A program made the position numbers and the translations under genes. A stretch of 64,000 nucleotides of DNA from G965197005 sp965197005 (lineage in GTDB: Bacteria > Pseudomonadota > Gammaproteobacteria > Pseudomonadales > Oceanobacteraceae), in the NCBI GenBank assembly GCA_965197005.1, contig OZ239982.1, positions 1,240,001 through 1,304,000 on the forward strand. Direction: 5' to 3'. The notes below the pieces were generated by a model that saw only the letters and a program-made list of their open reading frames with translations, ran no database searches and had not been told where the DNA came from. This document shows positions 7,992-17,302 of the stretch, one piece after another. Position 1 is the stretch's first letter; each line of letters opens with the position of its first letter.

Positions 7992-9038
7992 ATGTTCAAC
8001 CCAATTTCAAATCAAAGCAGCTATTATGCACCGAAAGCACCTACAAACAAAGTACCAAACTCTCCTACAGATAACAAACCTGAAAAAATAGTCAACAAAA
8101 ACAATCCAATGCAGTCTGTTGTGCAAACAGAGCGCATTAGCCCACAACAAGCTGCAGACAATATTTTACAGCATGTTGCCCAAGGAATTTCTGCATTACG
8201 TCAGGCAGGTGGTAGTGAACAGGCTATTGCAGAGCGTTTAGAACAGGCAAAAGCGGGCATTGAAAAAGGCTATAAAGAAGCAGAAGAAATACTTAAATCT
8301 ATGGGATTAATGACTGACGAATTAGCGCAATCTATTCAGCAAGGTCGAGAACTGGTTGATAAGGGTGTGGAGGCATTAGCCAGCAACCAGCCCTTACCAA
8401 GCAAAGAGGTAATGCAAGCAGAAAGCTATTCAGGTGAAGCCTCTATGCAGTTAGAAATGCGTACTCAAGAAGGCGACATTGTTAATATTAACTTTAATCA
8501 AATTAATGAATATTCTAGCATGCAATATGCCAGCGAAAATAATGGTATGAGCCGTTATGCCAGTGAAATGAGTGCTTATAGTGAGACCTCTTGGCAGTTT
8601 AGTGTGCAAGGCGATTTAAATCAGCAAGAAGTTGATGCGCTTAATAAAGTAATTAAAGGTGTACAAAAATTAGGCGCTGCTTTTTTCTCTGGCGATTTGT
8701 CCAGTGCGTTAGAACAAGCCAGCCAACTGGGTCTTGGCTCTACAGCACTTGCCAGTTTAAGTCTTAACTTACAGCAAAACGAACAGTATCAAGCCACTTC
8801 TGCTTATCAAACCAATAAAGCATCTGCATTGCCTGATTCACTGCAAGGGTTTGCAGGTCGTTTGGCAGGCTTTGGCGAACAGCTTGAAGATACCTTTAAG
8901 GCAGCACAGCCTTTAGCAGAACCACAACAAGTCATTAAAGGGCTAACTGAACAGATGTGGCAAAAAGAACCTGAAACACCTAGTTTACTCGGTTTTATTG
9001 ATGATTTTGCTGAGCAGTTTAAAACGCTCTTAGGCTAA
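7992..9038 (+). CDS. DUF5610-type protein
   Basis: A 348-residue soluble protein without signal peptide or membrane segment. Residues 1-45 are Asn/Pro/Ser-rich and low-complexity; about 50-110 form a helical, Ala/Gln/Glu-rich segment; about 175-260 resemble the DUF5610 region, recognised by the helical stretch around QGDLNQQEVDALNKVIKGVQ. The rest is Gln-rich. Function is unknown. The start is supported by AGAGGAAA 8 bp upstream. It is a single-gene unit closed by a strong terminator at 9052. The Gln/Ala-rich helical composition recalls flagellar or other secreted structural proteins, but that is only a similarity of style. Confidence 0.6.
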   Translation: MFNPISNQSSYYAPKAPTNKVPNSPTDNKPEKIVNKNNPMQSVVQTERISPQQAADNILQHVAQGISALRQAGGSEQAIAERLEQAKAGIEKGYKEAEEILKSMGLMTDELAQSIQQGRELVDKGVEALASNQPLPSKEVMQAESYSGEASMQLEMRTQEGDIVNINFNQINEYSSMQYASENNGMSRYASEMSAYSETSWQFSVQGDLNQQEVDALNKVIKGVQKLGAAFFSGDLSSALEQASQLGLGSTALASLSLNLQQNEQYQATSAYQTNKASALPDSLQGFAGRLAGFGEQLEDTFKAAQPLAEPQQVIKGLTEQMWQKEPETPSLLGFIDDFAEQFKTLLG

Positions 9039-9051
9039 TGCGCTACCTTTT

Positions 9052-9089
9052 AAAAAGCCTAAAACTCATTTTGGTTTTAGGCTTTTTTT
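9052..9089 (+). terminator. strong intrinsic terminator after the DUF5610 gene
   Basis: A 14-bp perfect stem (9052-9065 with 9074-9087) containing GCCTAAAAC/GTTTTAGGC and an 8-nt loop is followed by a run of T to 9089. It ends the DUF5610 transcript 13 bp after its stop. Confidence 0.9.
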
Positions 9090-9157
9090 ATGCCTTTAAT
9101 TGACTGCCAAAAAATAAATCATTTAAAATAAATCATTTACGTTAAAAACCTAATCTT

Positions 9158-9415
9158 ATGCCTAATCTTTTTATCTTGTATTCTACCGATTGCTGTCACC
9201 TATGCGAACAGGCTAAAACCATGCTGATACAGGCTGCCTCTGATTTACCTGTGCAAATAGATGAACAAGATATTGCTTTTGATAAACAATTAATTAACGA
9301 CTATGGCGAGCGTATACCTGTATTAAAAAATCAACATACCCAAGCAGAGCTTGCTTGGGTATTTACTTTAGAAGAGCTAAGAAGCTGGCTAATACAGCAA
9401 ATAAAGCTGGCATAA
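9158..9415 (+). CDS. glutaredoxin-like protein (DUF836 family)
   Basis: An 85-residue thioredoxin-fold protein of the small glutaredoxin-like DUF836 family (Pfam PF05768). The N-terminal beta strand LFILYST leads directly into CCHLC, whose CxxC at residues 12-15 is the likely redox site. A later IPV (cis-Pro) segment near residue 48 fits the fold. The length is typical. No clear Shine-Dalgarno precedes the ATG, so expression may be weak. It ends 21 bp from the convergent chemoreceptor. Its partner is unknown. Confidence 0.8.
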   Translation: MPNLFILYSTDCCHLCEQAKTMLIQAASDLPVQIDEQDIAFDKQLINDYGERIPVLKNQHTQAELAWVFTLEELRSWLIQQIKLA

Positions 9416-9436
9416 AAAAGGATTAGCCGTTAACAG

Positions 9437-11071
9437 TTAAGCCTTAAACTGATTAATACTTTCTTTTAGCTCATTAACACGTTCACCTAATATTTTATTT
9501 TCATCAGCAACGGTGATGGCATTGGCTTTAACGGCATTACTTGAGCTTACAATCTCTGCAATATTATGGCTAATATCCAGTGCAGATTGACTTTGTTCTT
9601 CAACTGCACTAGCAATATTCTGGTTCATGCTGGAGATGGTTTCTATAGATTGATTAAGCATCTGCATGGCATCTTCTGTTTGCTGGGTAATATCTACAGT
9701 TGTTGTAGATTGTTCAAGACTTTCTCCAATACTTTTAGCGGCACTTGCGGCTTGTTCTTGTAAGCGTGTAATTGTGTTGTTAATTTCTTCTGTGGAGTCT
9801 TGGGTGCGTGAGGCAAGCGTACGTACTTCATCTGCCACCACTGCAAATCCTCGACCTTGCTCCCCTGCTCTTGCCGCTTCAATGGCGGCATTTAAGGCTA
9901 ATAAATTGGTTTGTTCTGCTATGCCTTGAATGACACCTAAGACTTCGCCGATAGAGTCGCTTTCAACAATTAAATTTTGTAATGTTGTATTTGTTTCTTC
10001 AATGTTATTAGCCAGTTGCCGCACACTTTTGGTCGTTTGTTGAATGCTTGCTTGGCCTGTTTTGGCATGTTCGTTTGCCTCACTTGCGGCAGTGGCTGCT
10101 TGTTCTGCATTACTTGAAACATCTTTAATGCTTGAACTCATTTGCTGTGCGGCTGTTGCTGCTTGCTCAGATTGCTCTTGTTGTGAAACTGTAATAGATT
10201 GATTTTTTGCACTTGCTGTTGCCAAAACAGCATTGGTATTGTCAATTTTGCTAATTACATTTTTAGAGATTTGCACGATATGATGAATTTGCTCTACAAA
10301 GGTATTGAAATAGCCAACGGTCTGACTGACTTCATCATTAGATTGTACGTCAATTCGCATTGTTAAATCGCCTTTACCTGATGAAATATTTTTCATATTA
10401 AACATTAAACGACGAATGGGAATATTAATGCTGCGTACCACTAACCAAACAATAAAGCCTGATAATGCGGTAAACACAATTAAAATAATAACAACCCTTG
10501 TGGCGGTGGTATAAAAGGCTTGTTGTGCATCATCAATATATACGCCAGTCATCACAATCCAATTCCAACCTTTAAATAAACGCCCATAACCCACTTTATC
10601 AACGGGCTTGCCGCCTTTGGTTTTTGCCCACTGATAATACACATAGTTACCCTTTTTATGCTTCATCGCTGCTTGAATAAATACTTTGGTAATCCAAACC
10701 CCATTAGGGTCTTTCAAAGCCATTAGGTTTTTACCCGCTAAACTGGGCTTTGCCGCATGCATAATACTGACCCCATTGGGATAACTTAGAAAAAAATAGT
10801 TACCATCAAAACGCATATTAGCAAGGCTTTCTTTTGCCATTGCTTGGGCTGTTTGTTTATCAATCTTGCCCTGTTTTGCTTGTTGATAAAAATGCTGCAA
10901 AATATGGTAAGCTGAATCCACTTGAAGACGAATGCCTTCTTTTTTGCTGTCAATGGTTGCCTCATACAAACTATATAAGCTATATACAGAGACCGCTAAC
11001 ATACTAAGCAAAAAGAAGATAACCAAACCTAACATGCGAGATTTAATGCTGAAACGGCGTAAAATATTCAT
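9437..11071 (-). CDS. methyl-accepting chemotaxis protein with single Cache domain
   Basis: A 544-residue inner-membrane chemoreceptor. TM1 is about residues 12-32. The periplasmic sCache_2-type sensor domain spans about 33-190, with FDGNYFFL and GWNWIVMTGVYID marking the fold. TM2 is about 191-211, then HAMP to about 265. The cytoplasmic signalling coiled-coil has its conserved tip EQTNLLALNAAIEAARAGE near residues 380-410. There is no C-terminal CheR-tethering pentapeptide; the protein ends NQFKA. sCache domains of this kind usually bind small carboxylates, but the ligand is unknown here. It is a close paralogue of the receptor at 11577-13208. No clear sigma-28 promoter is visible. Confidence 0.95.
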   Translation of the reverse strand: MNILRRFSIKSRMLGLVIFFLLSMLAVSVYSLYSLYEATIDSKKEGIRLQVDSAYHILQHFYQQAKQGKIDKQTAQAMAKESLANMRFDGNYFFLSYPNGVSIMHAAKPSLAGKNLMALKDPNGVWITKVFIQAAMKHKKGNYVYYQWAKTKGGKPVDKVGYGRLFKGWNWIVMTGVYIDDAQQAFYTTATRVVIILIVFTALSGFIVWLVVRSINIPIRRLMFNMKNISSGKGDLTMRIDVQSNDEVSQTVGYFNTFVEQIHHIVQISKNVISKIDNTNAVLATASAKNQSITVSQQEQSEQAATAAQQMSSSIKDVSSNAEQAATAASEANEHAKTGQASIQQTTKSVRQLANNIEETNTTLQNLIVESDSIGEVLGVIQGIAEQTNLLALNAAIEAARAGEQGRGFAVVADEVRTLASRTQDSTEEINNTITRLQEQAASAAKSIGESLEQSTTTVDITQQTEDAMQMLNQSIETISSMNQNIASAVEEQSQSALDISHNIAEIVSSSNAVKANAITVADENKILGERVNELKESINQFKA

Positions 11072-11176
11072 TCTTATATTTCCTTTATTTTTATTGCATA
11101 CCTTAATATTAGAATTAAGCCCTAAAAAAACAAAATATAATTATGTTATAAATAGTAACAAGTAAAGGTAGATTTT

Positions 11177-11548
11177 ATGATTCCAGATAAAATTAAGATA
11201 AAAACCCAAAGCCATTTATTGCAGCTGACATTTGGCACTCAAGAATATGAGCTAAGTTTTGAATTTTTGCGAGTGCATTCCCCCTCTGCAGAGGTAAGAG
11301 GACATGGCGAGGGCAATAAAAAACTCCAATATGGTAAGCAGGAAGTCATTTTATTAGATGCCAGTTATGTGGGTAATTATGCCCTTAAACTCAAATTTGA
11401 TGATGGACACGATACAGGCTTATACGACTGGAACTATCTATATTATCTTTGCCAAAACCAGCAACAACTATGGCAGGTTTATTTACAAGAGTTAAAAGAA
11501 AAAGGCAAAACTCGCAGTAGCGCAAGCATTGCCTTTAAAGCATTATAA
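11177..11548 (+). CDS. DUF971 (gamma-butyrobetaine hydroxylase-like N-terminal) protein
   Basis: A 123-residue soluble protein consisting of one DUF971 domain, the small fold found at the N-terminus of gamma-butyrobetaine hydroxylases and as a stand-alone protein in many Proteobacteria. Recognisable are the FLRVHSPSAEVRGHG stretch at about residues 30-44 and the DDGHDTGLYDWNYLYYL stretch at about 76-92. The molecular role of the stand-alone form is not established; iron-sulfur-related roles have been proposed for the family. It lies between two chemoreceptor genes but on the other strand, with AAAGGTAGA as ribosome site. Confidence 0.85.
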   Translation: MIPDKIKIKTQSHLLQLTFGTQEYELSFEFLRVHSPSAEVRGHGEGNKKLQYGKQEVILLDASYVGNYALKLKFDDGHDTGLYDWNYLYYLCQNQQQLWQVYLQELKEKGKTRSSASIAFKAL

Positions 11549-11576
11549 AATAAAATGCGATTTCAACTTAATAATA

Positions 11577-13208
11577 TCATGCTTTAAACTGATTAATACT
11601 CTCTTTTAGCTCTTTAACCCTTTCACTTAAAACTGAATTTTCATCAGTCACCGTTTTGGCGTTGACTTTAACCACATTGCTAGATTCTACAATCTCTTCA
11701 ATATTTTTACTTATACCAACGGCTGTTTGACTTTGCTCTTCAACTGCACTGGCAATGCCTTGGCTCATATTAGAGATGGTATCTATAGATTGGCTAACCA
11801 TATCAATGGCGGTGGCCGTTTGTTGTGTGATTTCTACAGTTGTTTTGGACTTATCTAAGCTCTGACGAATACTACCTGCTGCTGTTGCCGCCTGTTCTTG
11901 CAAGCGAGTAATGGTATTGTTGATTTCTTCAGTGGAGTCTTGGGTGCGTGAGGCAAGCGTACGCACTTCATCTGCCACCACTGCAAATCCTCGACCTTGC
12001 TCCCCTGCTCTGGCAGCTTCAATGGCAGCATTAAGTGCTAGTAAGTTGGTTTGTTCTGCAATATCTTGAATAACCCCTAATACTTTGCCAATAGAATCAC
12101 TTTCGCTAATTAGGTTTTGTAATACTTTATCGGTCTCTTCAATGTTAACAGCCAAGTCATTTACGCTATTGGTCGTTTGCGTAATATTTTGACTCCCTGC
12201 TTGTGCATGCTGATTGGCTTGGTTGGCAGCCTGTGCCGCTTGCTCTGCATTACCCGCAATTTCTTTAATTGTTAGGCTCATTTCATGGGTTGCTGTAGCG
12301 GCAAGCTCTGATTGAACTTGCTGTTCTTCAGTAATGCTTTGGTTTTTTTGGCTGGTATTTGCCAGTACGCTGGTGGTGTCATCAATGTTGGTAATCACAT
12401 TTTTAGATAACACAACAATGTTATGAATTTTTTCAATAAACACATTAAAATGACGGGCAACTTGGCTTAACTCATCTGGCGAGGGGGCGGGAATACGTAC
12501 GGTTAAATCGCCATCTCCAGAGGCAATACTACGCATACGGTTTAATAAGCGAGCTACAGGGAAATTAATACTCTGAATAATTAATAAATTTAAAATTAAA
12601 ATAGGTATAAAAATAGCGCCTAATATTAATAAACTATGAACTAGGGTCTGCTTAAATTCTGCCTGTACATCATCTATATATAAGCCAGTTCCAATAATCC
12701 AGTCCCAGGGTGCAAAACGGCGAGCAAAAGAGATTTTACTTACAGGCTGCTCAAACCCCGGCTTTGGCCACATATAGCTGACAAAACCACCTGCTTCGTT
12801 AGCGTTAGCTACACGTACAAATTCAGAAAATAATTTAACCCCATTAGGGTCTTTAAAATTGCTTAAATCTTTGCCTTTAAGCTGTGGTTTGATGGGGTGC
12901 AATACAATAACTGCTTTAGAGTCATTAATAAAAAAGTAATTTTTATTGTAACGCAAATTAGAAATCGCCAATAGCGCCCTTCTTTTGGCTTCTTTTTCAC
13001 TGATGCCCTGCTTACTTTGCTGATAATAAAAATTAATTAAGCTGTAGGCATTGCTAATTTGTGATTGCACATTTAATTCTTTGCTATTAATAAGTGTTTG
13101 ATACTTATCATAGGCATTAAAAGCCAAGCTAATCGCATAGCTAAGTAAGAAAATAACCACCATCGCCCACATTCTGGTTTTAATGCTAAAACGTCTAAGA
13201 AAATTCAT
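11577..13208 (-). CDS. methyl-accepting chemotaxis protein with single Cache domain (paralogue)
   Basis: A 543-residue chemoreceptor built like its neighbour at 9437-11071: TM1 about residues 13-32, sCache_2-type sensor about 33-190, TM2 about 191-212, HAMP, then a coiled-coil signalling domain with the EQTNLLALNAAIEAARAGE tip near 381-400. The sensor domains of the two differ much more than the cytoplasmic parts, so they probably sense different ligands and feed the same kinase. Both end LKESINQFKA. AAAAGGACAG precedes the ATG. The last 31 bp before its stop are shared with the end of the DUF971 region convergently. Confidence 0.95.
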   Translation of the reverse strand: MNFLRRFSIKTRMWAMVVIFLLSYAISLAFNAYDKYQTLINSKELNVQSQISNAYSLINFYYQQSKQGISEKEAKRRALLAISNLRYNKNYFFINDSKAVIVLHPIKPQLKGKDLSNFKDPNGVKLFSEFVRVANANEAGGFVSYMWPKPGFEQPVSKISFARRFAPWDWIIGTGLYIDDVQAEFKQTLVHSLLILGAIFIPILILNLLIIQSINFPVARLLNRMRSIASGDGDLTVRIPAPSPDELSQVARHFNVFIEKIHNIVVLSKNVITNIDDTTSVLANTSQKNQSITEEQQVQSELAATATHEMSLTIKEIAGNAEQAAQAANQANQHAQAGSQNITQTTNSVNDLAVNIEETDKVLQNLISESDSIGKVLGVIQDIAEQTNLLALNAAIEAARAGEQGRGFAVVADEVRTLASRTQDSTEEINNTITRLQEQAATAAGSIRQSLDKSKTTVEITQQTATAIDMVSQSIDTISNMSQGIASAVEEQSQTAVGISKNIEEIVESSNVVKVNAKTVTDENSVLSERVKELKESINQFKA

Positions 13209-13577
13209 AATCTGTCCTTTTAAAGTTTAATTTTATTTTTTTGCAAATTTGATGTTAGTCAGTTTTTTTTACAAAGCTATTTTTTAAATGTTATTTTTTT
13301 TTGCTACTTGTTATGCAAAAAGCCTCATATTTGTCTTTTATTGTCTTTTTTACTCACAAAAAAAACCAATATAGATAATCAAGATTACAATAACGCATTG
13401 ATAGTATTTTGTATTTCCAACTATTAAATAAGCATTTTAAAAAGCCAACACGCTTCTTGTTTTTATTAACTTTTTGTAACAAAAGATTTAATTTTAGTTT
13501 TAAAGGCATATCAGTATGTGTCTGTGTTACTCTATACTTAGTATATAAATTAATAGCAATTCACCTGTGAGATTACC
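13209..13577. other. 369-bp AT-rich intergenic region before rnr
   Basis: The gap separates the divergent chemoreceptor and rnr. It is very AT-rich with many T and A runs. A TATACT hexamer at 13533-13538 could be an rnr -10 box, but no -35 at the right distance is convincing. I see no gene, dyad or repeat worth naming. Confidence 0.4.
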
Positions 13578-16028
13578 TTGCCTAAAAAACCAACCTTAAA
13601 ACCCCAAATTAAAGACCCTAATGCCGAACTTGAGGCACAAAAATACAGTAATCCAGTGCCAAGCCGTGATGCCTTGCTGCAGTTTTTAGAAGAGCAGCCT
13701 CGCCCGATTAGCCATAAGCAGCTTTGTAAGCAACTGGGGGAGCAAGATGAAGAACGTATTGAGGCATTGCGGCGACGTTTAATTGCCATGGTGCGAGATG
13801 GGCAAATTTTAGCCAATCGTAATCAGCACTATATTCCAATGAGCAAAGCAGATTTAGTTGTTGGACGCATACAAGGACATAAAGACGGCTTTGGTTTTGT
13901 ATTGCGTGATAATTGTCCTGATATTGTGTTATCCAATCGACAAATGCGTAAACTGATGCACGGCGATTTAGCCAGTGTGCAAATTGTTGGACATGACCGC
14001 AAAGGTCGCCCTGAAGGACGCATTATTGAAGTGTTAGAGCGTGTTACAAAAACATTGGTTGGGCGTTTTTATGAGCAAGCAGGTGTGGGCATTGTTCAGC
14101 CTGATAATAAACGCTTAATCCATGACATTATCGTACCTAAAGAACAGCAAAATGGTGCTCGTCAAGGGCAGTTTGTGGTGCTTGAGCTTATACAGCAGCC
14201 TAGCGATAAATCCATGCCCGTCGGTAAAGTTGTTGAGGTGTTAGGCGAGCATTTAGCACCGGGTATGGAAATAGATGTTGCTATTCGCAGTCATCATATT
14301 CCTCATATATTTTCTAAAGAAGCAATACAACAAAGTAATACGTTACCTAATGAAGTGGCAGAAAAAGACAAACAAGGGCGTGTTGATTTGCGTCATCTGC
14401 CTTTTGTAACCATTGATGGCGAAGATGCCAAAGACTTTGATGATGCCGTCTATTGTGAGCCGAATAAGCGCACTGGTGGGCACCGTTTATACGTTGCCAT
14501 TGCTGATGTTAGCCATTATGTTAAGCCTAATAGTGCCTTAGATAAAGAGGCACAAGAGCGTGGCAACTCGGTGTATTTTCCTGAACATGTCATTCCTATG
14601 TTGCCAGAAACACTCTCTAATGGCTTATGTTCGCTTAACCCTTTGGTTGATCGTTTGGTACTGGTTTGTGAGATGACAATCTCTCAAGCTGGGCGCATTT
14701 CTGGCTATCGTTTTATGCAAGCAGTTATCCATTCTCATGCCCGTTTAACCTACAATATTGTCTGGGACATGCTCAATACACCTATTAGCGCAAGCGGCAA
14801 GAACTGGCGTAGCGAGCATGCCAATATTATTACGCATATTGATGAATTATATACACTTTATCATCGCTTACGAGCACAAAGAGAAAACCGTGGCGCAATG
14901 GATTTTGATTCCACTGAAACTCGTATTGTGTTTGATAGCCAGCGTAAAATTCAAGAGATTTTACCCATTAGCCGCAATCCAGCACACATGCTTATTGAAG
15001 AGTGTATGTTAGCTGCCAATGTGTGTGCCGCTGATTTTGTTGCCCGTTATCAAATTCCTGCTTTATATAGAGTGCACGCCACACCCAGCGAAGAAAAACT
15101 AGAAAAACTAATGGGCTTTTTAAGTGAATTAGGCTTAGGGCTTGGCACTAAAAAACCCACGCCCAAAGATTATCAAGCATTATTAGTGAGCATACAGCAC
15201 CGCCCTGATGCACATCTTATTCAAACCATGCTCTTGCGCTCTATGAACCAAGCTGTTTATGAACCAGAAAACCAAGGACATTTTGGCTTGGCATATAAGG
15301 CTTATGCACATTTCACCTCGCCCATTAGACGCTACCCTGATTTGCTAATTCATCGTGCCATTAGCAGTATCATCACTAGCAAAGAAAGCTGCAAACAGGT
15401 TTTGCGAACCGATAGCAGCCCTGTTATTAAGCGTCAACAGAGCTATCCTTATAGCACGCAAGATATGCTGCACTTTGGCGAGCAGTGTTCTTTAACAGAA
15501 CGCCGTGCTGATGATGCCACTCGTGATGTGATTAGTTTTTTAAAATGTGAATACATGCAAGAGCATATTGGTGATACTTTCTCTGGCGTGATTTCTGCTG
15601 TAATCGGTTTTGGACTATTTGTAGAATTAACCGATATTTATGTGGAGGGACTTATTCATATTGCTAATTTGCCGGGTGATTATTATCAGTTTGATGTTAA
15701 TAAGCAGCGATTAATTGGCGAGCGCACAAGACGTACTTTTAAACTGGGAGATACGGTGCTTATTCAAGTAGCAGGGGTCGATTTAGACGAGCGTAAAATT
15801 GACTTTGAGCTGGCAGAAACGAATACTCAAAGTCAAACTAAAAAACCCAGCAAACGTCCCTTTAAAGCGAAAACGAATAAAAACAAAGCGTTAAAACAAA
15901 CCGAGAAAAAATCGACATCTAAAAAAGGCAAAAAAACAACAAAAGCGCAAGCAAAAAAAACCACCCGCAAAAACAGCAAACGGTTAGCAAAAAGTCAGAA
16001 AAGCCCTAATAAAAAGAAGAAAAAATAA
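13578..16028 (+). CDS. rnr: ribonuclease R
   Basis: An 816-residue processive 3'-5' exoribonuclease of the RNB family (E. coli RNase R has 813). An N-terminal winged-helix region (about 20-75) is followed by cold-shock domains, the RNB domain starting near residue 270 with catalytic Asp residues in IDGEDAKDFDDAV, an S1 domain at about 660-745, and a Lys-rich tail at about 748-815. The start codon is TTG with GTGAG 6 bp upstream. No in-frame ATG lies near, and the N-terminus DPNAELEAQKYSNPVPSRD aligns with the E. coli start region, which supports TTG. It degrades structured RNA, including rRNA and mRNA under stress. Confidence 0.95.
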   Translation: MPKKPTLKPQIKDPNAELEAQKYSNPVPSRDALLQFLEEQPRPISHKQLCKQLGEQDEERIEALRRRLIAMVRDGQILANRNQHYIPMSKADLVVGRIQGHKDGFGFVLRDNCPDIVLSNRQMRKLMHGDLASVQIVGHDRKGRPEGRIIEVLERVTKTLVGRFYEQAGVGIVQPDNKRLIHDIIVPKEQQNGARQGQFVVLELIQQPSDKSMPVGKVVEVLGEHLAPGMEIDVAIRSHHIPHIFSKEAIQQSNTLPNEVAEKDKQGRVDLRHLPFVTIDGEDAKDFDDAVYCEPNKRTGGHRLYVAIADVSHYVKPNSALDKEAQERGNSVYFPEHVIPMLPETLSNGLCSLNPLVDRLVLVCEMTISQAGRISGYRFMQAVIHSHARLTYNIVWDMLNTPISASGKNWRSEHANIITHIDELYTLYHRLRAQRENRGAMDFDSTETRIVFDSQRKIQEILPISRNPAHMLIEECMLAANVCAADFVARYQIPALYRVHATPSEEKLEKLMGFLSELGLGLGTKKPTPKDYQALLVSIQHRPDAHLIQTMLLRSMNQAVYEPENQGHFGLAYKAYAHFTSPIRRYPDLLIHRAISSIITSKESCKQVLRTDSSPVIKRQQSYPYSTQDMLHFGEQCSLTERRADDATRDVISFLKCEYMQEHIGDTFSGVISAVIGFGLFVELTDIYVEGLIHIANLPGDYYQFDVNKQRLIGERTRRTFKLGDTVLIQVAGVDLDERKIDFELAETNTQSQTKKPSKRPFKAKTNKNKALKQTEKKSTSKKGKKTTKAQAKKTTRKNSKRLAKSQKSPNKKKKK

Positions 16029-16035
16029 GAAATAT

Positions 16036-16068
16036 GCCCTTTTATTTAAAAATAGCAAACAAAAGGGC
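16036..16068. other. hairpin between convergent rnr and flgT
   Basis: An 8-bp perfect dyad GCCCTTTT/AAAAGGGC (16036-16043 and 16061-16068) lies between the two convergent stops. The 17-nt loop and missing T-run on either strand make it a weak terminator candidate at best. Confidence 0.3.
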
Positions 16069-16076
16069 AAACAATA

Positions 16077-17276
16077 CTACCAAGAAATAACCATATCATT
16101 ACGCTGAATAGCAAGGTGCTCAGCACTGGATTTCATTTCTGCAATAATAAATTGGGGTTGCACCTGTTTAACAACAGCAACGGTAGCCATATCATCTAGT
16201 TCTGTTCGTTGTTCTAAATCTAGATTATAAAAAGTGCTGGTGCGATATACTTTAAATTTATCTCCAGGACGAATACCCGCACCTGCACTGGCTTCGATAT
16301 GCAAACGTCTGCCCTTTGCTTTGACAATGCGTGCCATAAAAGGTTGGCAACGTAAGGTTTCGTTGACTTCATCAGCCATTTGACTCATTAAAGTACGTAC
16401 TTTTTGTCCATAAGGCGTGCGCCAAAACTTGGGTGAAGCAAAGCCTACTTTTTGATGTGAACCGATATTCCATTTCCCTTGTATTGCATAGCCTCGTTGA
16501 AATAAAAGTGCCCCGCTTAAACCGTCATGTACAAAAACATCTACAACAAATTGGCGCGTGTTAGGCTCACTCTCTAAGCCGACTAAAGAAAGCCATTCAT
16601 TATTGCTGTTAGGCGCATACTGTGCTTCATTAAGCATGGACATATCACGAATAACACCAGAGATAACATACTGCGCCCCTAGATTTTGCGCCAAAGCCAC
16701 GGAGCTGGTTAAACGTCGCTGTGCCGTATGCGAAACAGGGGCTCGGCGAGGGTCTGAATACAGGCTAATACCCGTTGCATCTAGGGCATGTAGACCGCCA
16801 CGACGATTGAATGTATTTAATAAGGTGCGAGGCATATCCTGTTCAATATTTTGTAGCTGCCCAACGCTAGCCTGTTCAGGGTGTGCCATACCAAAACCAG
16901 CGATAGCAACAGATTTACGATAGGACTGTTGATTTCTTACAGGGCATAACGCAAGTGCTTTCACATCGGCTTTAATGGCAACTTGATACAGACCATTTTC
17001 TGCATTTTCCCAAAGAATTTGCACATGGCGGACATCGCCTTTAGAACGAATACCTACCTCATCTTTGGTGACCACTCCTGCATTCATAAGCTGCACACTA
17101 TTGACTTCAACCCCTGCTCGCAAACTGGCTTGGCGTAAGGCATCTTCTAATGCTTGTTCACGGGCAACGCTTTGCGCTCCAGAGATAATCGCCTGTCCAG
17201 TTACCTCAACTTGAATAGCAAAAGAATGGGCACTTAGTATCAGAAATAAACAAAAACTAAATAGACGCACTAACAT
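16077..17276 (-). CDS. flgT: flagellar assembly protein FlgT
   Basis: A 399-residue exported protein. The signal peptide (about residues 1-20) ends at HSFA. The N-terminal domain begins VEVTGQAIISGAQSVAREQALEDALRQA, the typical FlgT start. The middle domain has AIAGFGMAHPEQA and QNLGAQYVISGVIRDM, and the C-terminal part resembles an SH3-like fold. In Vibrio, FlgT forms the H-ring around the flagellar basal body and anchors the MotX/MotY T-ring for the sodium-driven polar motor. It follows flgP by 26 bp, so the two are one operon. This implies a sheathed or polar flagellum of that type, which is inference. Confidence 0.9.
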   Translation of the reverse strand: MLVRLFSFCLFLILSAHSFAIQVEVTGQAIISGAQSVAREQALEDALRQASLRAGVEVNSVQLMNAGVVTKDEVGIRSKGDVRHVQILWENAENGLYQVAIKADVKALALCPVRNQQSYRKSVAIAGFGMAHPEQASVGQLQNIEQDMPRTLLNTFNRRGGLHALDATGISLYSDPRRAPVSHTAQRRLTSSVALAQNLGAQYVISGVIRDMSMLNEAQYAPNSNNEWLSLVGLESEPNTRQFVVDVFVHDGLSGALLFQRGYAIQGKWNIGSHQKVGFASPKFWRTPYGQKVRTLMSQMADEVNETLRCQPFMARIVKAKGRRLHIEASAGAGIRPGDKFKVYRTSTFYNLDLEQRTELDDMATVAVVKQVQPQFIIAEMKSSAEHLAIQRNDMVISW

Positions 17277-17302
17277 GGCTTAGTCCTATATGGTTGTATC
17301 AA

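Noticed and set aside
9114..9138. Direct repeat AATAAATCATTTA
   Set aside because: Short AT-rich duplication in a gap; no flanking mobile features.
11072..11176. Sigma-28 promoter for the first chemoreceptor
   Set aside because: No TAAA-N15-GCCGATAA-like sequence in the upstream region.
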